This document shows positions 15,417 through 17,569 of a stretch of 17,569 nucleotides of DNA, one piece after another. Both the position numbers and the translations under genes were made by a program. The stretch covers positions 1 to 17,569 of the forward strand of contig CAMDJS010000033.1 of NCBI GenBank assembly GCA_945900685.1. Direction: 5' to 3'. The notes under the pieces were generated by a model. It saw nothing but the letters and a program-made list of their open reading frames with translations. It did no database searches and was not told the origin of the DNA. How positions within the stretch are numbered: position 1 is the stretch's first letter; each line of letters begins with the position of its first letter. This DNA comes from Bordetella parapertussis. GTDB taxonomy: Bacteria > Pseudomonadota > Gammaproteobacteria > Burkholderiales > Burkholderiaceae_C.

Positions 15417-16021
15417 GAACAAGTGGCTGCATTGACCAGACGCAATCGCCCGGCCGTGTTGATACATGCGCTGATCACCAGTGGCGTTGAATTCAAGTGC
15501 GGCTTGACCACCAGACGCAGTCCGCCCGCAACCGGTTCACCTTCCGCATTGATGAGCAGCATGTTTTGTGAAGGTGACAGCGTCACACTGAGTTCGCCAT
15601 TCAATGCATTGCTCAAGATGGCCGACTTGTCAGACCCGTTTGCTGTGACTGTTTCCCATCCACAGCGCCAGTCCCCGTTGGGTAAATTCAAGTTGCTGCA
15701 TTGGGTGGTGCGTTGGAATTGCAGGGCTTGTCCGGTACGCAGCGCTTGTAAACGGGCGGATTGCAGGTCTGCCGCCCATGCACGAATGGTGCTCTCAAGC
15801 TTGACGCGCCAAAGCCATTGACTGACAGACGGGGCGGCCATCACTGCGGCAATGCCCGACAGTGCCAGCACCACGCAAAGCTCTGGCAGACTGAATCCTT
15901 GTGTGGATGAGTGCCAGATTTGTGAAGCACGGCGACGACCCAACACAGCCGATGGCCAGCGGTGTTTCGGATTTAAACGTCTCAATACTGATGAAAAGAT
16001 AAGCGCATACATGGCCGCCAT
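15413..16021 (-). CDS. Type IV/II secretion pseudopilin, FimT/GspH-like
   Basis: A prepilin with the signature G/FSLPELCVVLALSGIAAVMA, Glu5 present. After it come WAADLQSARLQALRTGQ, a FimT/GspH-family helix, and a beta-rich head with Cys in RCGW and two others, typical of FimT. FimT proteins have been linked to DNA uptake and to pilus initiation. The leader from ATG 16021 is 42 residues, long for a prepilin. An in-frame GTG at 15946 would give a shorter leader starting near LGRRRASQIW; neither has a good Shine-Dalgarno, so the start is uncertain. It follows nrdR by 53 bp, in which I see no clear promoter or terminator. Confidence 0.75.
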   Translation of the reverse strand: MAAMYALIFSSVLRRLNPKHRWPSAVLGRRRASQIWHSSTQGFSLPELCVVLALSGIAAVMAAPSVSQWLWRVKLESTIRAWAADLQSARLQALRTGQALQFQRTTQCSNLNLPNGDWRCGWETVTANGSDKSAILSNALNGELSVTLSPSQNMLLINAEGEPVAGGLRLVVKPHLNSTPLVISACINTAGRLRLVNAATCS

Positions 16022-16074
16022 CTTGTGTGAAAACAGCTCATAAAGGAGTGCGCTGTGTACCGCCGGATTGTGTT

Positions 16075-16527
16075 TTATTGACGCCGGAACTCTTCCACCA
16101 GGGTTTTGAATTCATCCACATCTTCAAAACTTCGGTAGACGCTGGCAAAGCGCACATAGGCTACTTTGTCTAGCTTTTTCAATTCACGCATCACCAATTC
16201 GCCGATGCGGGTAGAGGCCACTTCACGCTGCGACAAAGTCAGTAACTTGTCTTCGATACGCTCGATCGCCGCATCAATTTGCTCGGTGCTGACCGGACGT
16301 TTGCGCAAGGCCAAATTGAGCGAGCCGCGCAATTTGCTACGGTCGTATTCAATGCGCCTGCCGTCTTTTTTCACCACCGCCGGGTAGCTGACATCGGCGC
16401 GTTCATAAGTGGTGAAACGCTTTTCGCAATGGCTGCAAGAGCGGCGGCGGCGAATGGAGTCGCCCTCTTCAGACATGCGGGTCTCCATCACCTGGGTTTC
16501 CACATGACTGCAAAAAGGGCATTTCAT
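16075..16527 (-). CDS. nrdR: Transcriptional repressor NrdR
   Basis: Nucleotide-sensing repressor of ribonucleotide reductase genes. The 150-residue protein has an N-terminal zinc ribbon with CPFC (Cys3, Cys6) and CSHC (Cys31, Cys34), then an ATP-cone domain (about 47-140) with [16 protein letters not shown] and [13 protein letters not shown]. Length is standard. It follows glyA by 6 bp, and the glyA-nrdR pair is common in beta- and gammaproteobacteria. No NrdR box is visible in the window, so its targets lie elsewhere. Confidence 0.96.
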   Translation of the reverse strand: MKCPFCSHVETQVMETRMSEEGDSIRRRRSCSHCEKRFTTYERADVSYPAVVKKDGRRIEYDRSKLRGSLNLALRKRPVSTEQIDAAIERIEDKLLTLSQREVASTRIGELVMRELKKLDKVAYVRFASVYRSFEDVDEFKTLVEEFRRQ

Positions 16528-16533
16528 AAGCTG

Positions 16534-17569
16534 TTACCCATACACCGGAAAACGGCTCGTGAGGGCGTGCACTTTGGCGCGCACTGCGGCGATGTGTGCT
16601 TCATCGTTCGGCTGCTCCAGCACATCGGCAATCAAATGAGCGGTAGCGCGTGCTTCTTCGTCTTTGAAGCCGCGCGTGGTCATGGCGGGTGTGCCAATGC
16701 GCACACCGCTGGTGACCATGGGCTTTTCCGGGTCGTTGGGAATGGCGTTTTTGTTGATGGTCATGTGCGCATTGCCCAGCGCCGCTTCTGCGGCTTTACC
16801 GGTGATGCCTTTGGCGCGTAAATCGACCAGCATGACATGGCTTTGGGTGCCGCCGCTCACAATGCGCAGGCCGCGCTCGGTCAAGGTTTTCGCCACGATG
16901 TCGGCGTTTTTCAGCACCTGTTGTTGGTACACCTTGAAGCTTGGGTCAAGCGCTTCTTTGAACGCCACGGCCTTGGCTGCGATGACATGCATCAACGGGC
17001 CGCCTTGCAAACCGGGGAACACCGCGCTGTTGATGGCTTTTTCATGCTCGGCTTTCATGAGAATGATGCCGCCGCGCGGGCCGCGCAAACTCTTGTGCGT
17101 GGTGGAGGTGACCACATCGGCATGCGGCACCGGGTTGGGGTAGACGCCCGCCGCGATCAAACCTGCGTAATGCGCCATGTCCACCAGAAAAATGGCGCCG
17201 ATTTCTTTGGCCACTTTGGCAAAGCGCGCGAAGTCGATGTGCAAGCTGTAAGCCGATGCCCCTGCAATGATCAGCTTGGGGCGAGTGGCTAAGGCCTTGG
17301 CTTCCATGGCGTCGTAGTCAATTTCTTCTTTGGCATTCAAGCCGTAGCTTTCCACCTTGAACCACTTGCCGGACAAATTCAAAGGCATGCCGTGGGTCAA
17401 GTGACCGCCTTCGGCCAAACTCATACCCATGATGGTTTCACCCGGTTTTAAGAACGCCAGAAACACCGCTTGGTTGGCCGACGCGCCGCAATGCGGCTGC
17501 ACATTGGCCGCGTCTGCGCCGAACAATTGTTTGGCCCGTTCGATGGCGAGTTGCTCGGCCACATCGACG
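16534..17569 (-). CDS. glyA: Serine hydroxymethyltransferase (5' end outside window)
   Basis: PLP enzyme that interconverts serine and glycine with tetrahydrofolate, supplying one-carbon units. The 3' part of about 345 codons is present; roughly 70-80 N-terminal residues lie beyond the right edge. The frame is open to the edge and the first visible residues ([19 protein letters not shown]) match the family interior, so the GTG at 17562 is an internal Val codon, not a start. Seen: [17 protein letters not shown], the PLP lysine in [16 protein letters not shown], and [14 protein letters not shown] near the end. It is the first visible gene of the long minus-strand series. Confidence 0.97.
   Translation of the reverse strand, partial: VDVAEQLAIERAKQLFGADAANVQPHCGASANQAVFLAFLKPGETIMGMSLAEGGHLTHGMPLNLSGKWFKVESYGLNAKEEIDYDAMEAKALATRPKLIIAGASAYSLHIDFARFAKVAKEIGAIFLVDMAHYAGLIAAGVYPNPVPHADVVTSTTHKSLRGPRGGIILMKAEHEKAINSAVFPGLQGGPLMHVIAAKAVAFKEALDPSFKVYQQQVLKNADIVAKTLTERGLRIVSGGTQSHVMLVDLRAKGITGKAAEAALGNAHMTINKNAIPNDPEKPMVTSGVRIGTPAMTTRGFKDEEARATAHLIADVLEQPNDEAHIAAVRAKVHALTSRFPVYG

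Noticed and set aside
16022..16074. Promoter or NrdR box between nrdR and fimT
   Set aside because: I could not find a -35/-10 pair with normal spacing or the palindromic NrdR box in these 53 bp.

Overview
The window looks like chromosomal DNA of a betaproteobacterium, most likely order Burkholderiales and close to Comamonadaceae. This rests on the gene order glyA-nrdR-minor pilins-ribD-ribE-ribBA-ribH-nusB-aminotransferase, the RibB protein with a degenerate RibA-like half, and the style of the encoded proteins. Base composition by eye is about half G+C, low for that family. No database search was possible, so the placement is an inference.

Layout. The left third (1-5643) is a mosaic of short transcription units on both strands: a 5'-truncated ApbE flavin transferase (+), an XdhC-type molybdenum-enzyme maturation factor (-), the 16S rRNA pseudouridine synthase RsuA (+), an alpha/beta hydrolase (-), a membrane-anchored helix-turn-helix protein with a RodZ-like periplasmic end (+), a tRNA-Leu(UAA) (+), and a conserved acidic protein of unknown function (+). 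Convergent neighbours are separated by only 3 to 15 bp.

The right two thirds (5647-17569) is one uninterrupted run of minus-strand genes. In transcription order these are glyA (5' end outside the window), nrdR, five type IV minor-pilin genes (fimT/pilV/pilW/pilX/pilE-like), ribD, ribE, ribBA, ribH, nusB, a class I/II aminotransferase, ybgC, tolQ, tolR and tolA. Gaps are 2 to 53 bp, seven junctions are 4-bp stop/start overlaps, and one is a 13-bp overlap, so long polycistronic messages with translational coupling are likely.

Working together. The rib genes cover the RibD, RibB, RibH and RibE steps of riboflavin synthesis, but the GTP cyclohydrolase II half of RibBA lacks its zinc cysteines, so a separate RibA must be encoded elsewhere. 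TolQ, TolR and TolA form the inner-membrane energised part of the Tol-Pal envelope system, but tolB and pal do not follow. The minor pilins would prime or tip a type IV pilus, but pilY1, which normally accompanies them, is absent. I saw no mobile element, CRISPR array, phage gene or defence system. The window is mostly housekeeping. The less ordinary parts are the RodZ-like protein with its palindromic divergent promoter region, the altered PilW signature, and the missing pilY1, tolB and pal.
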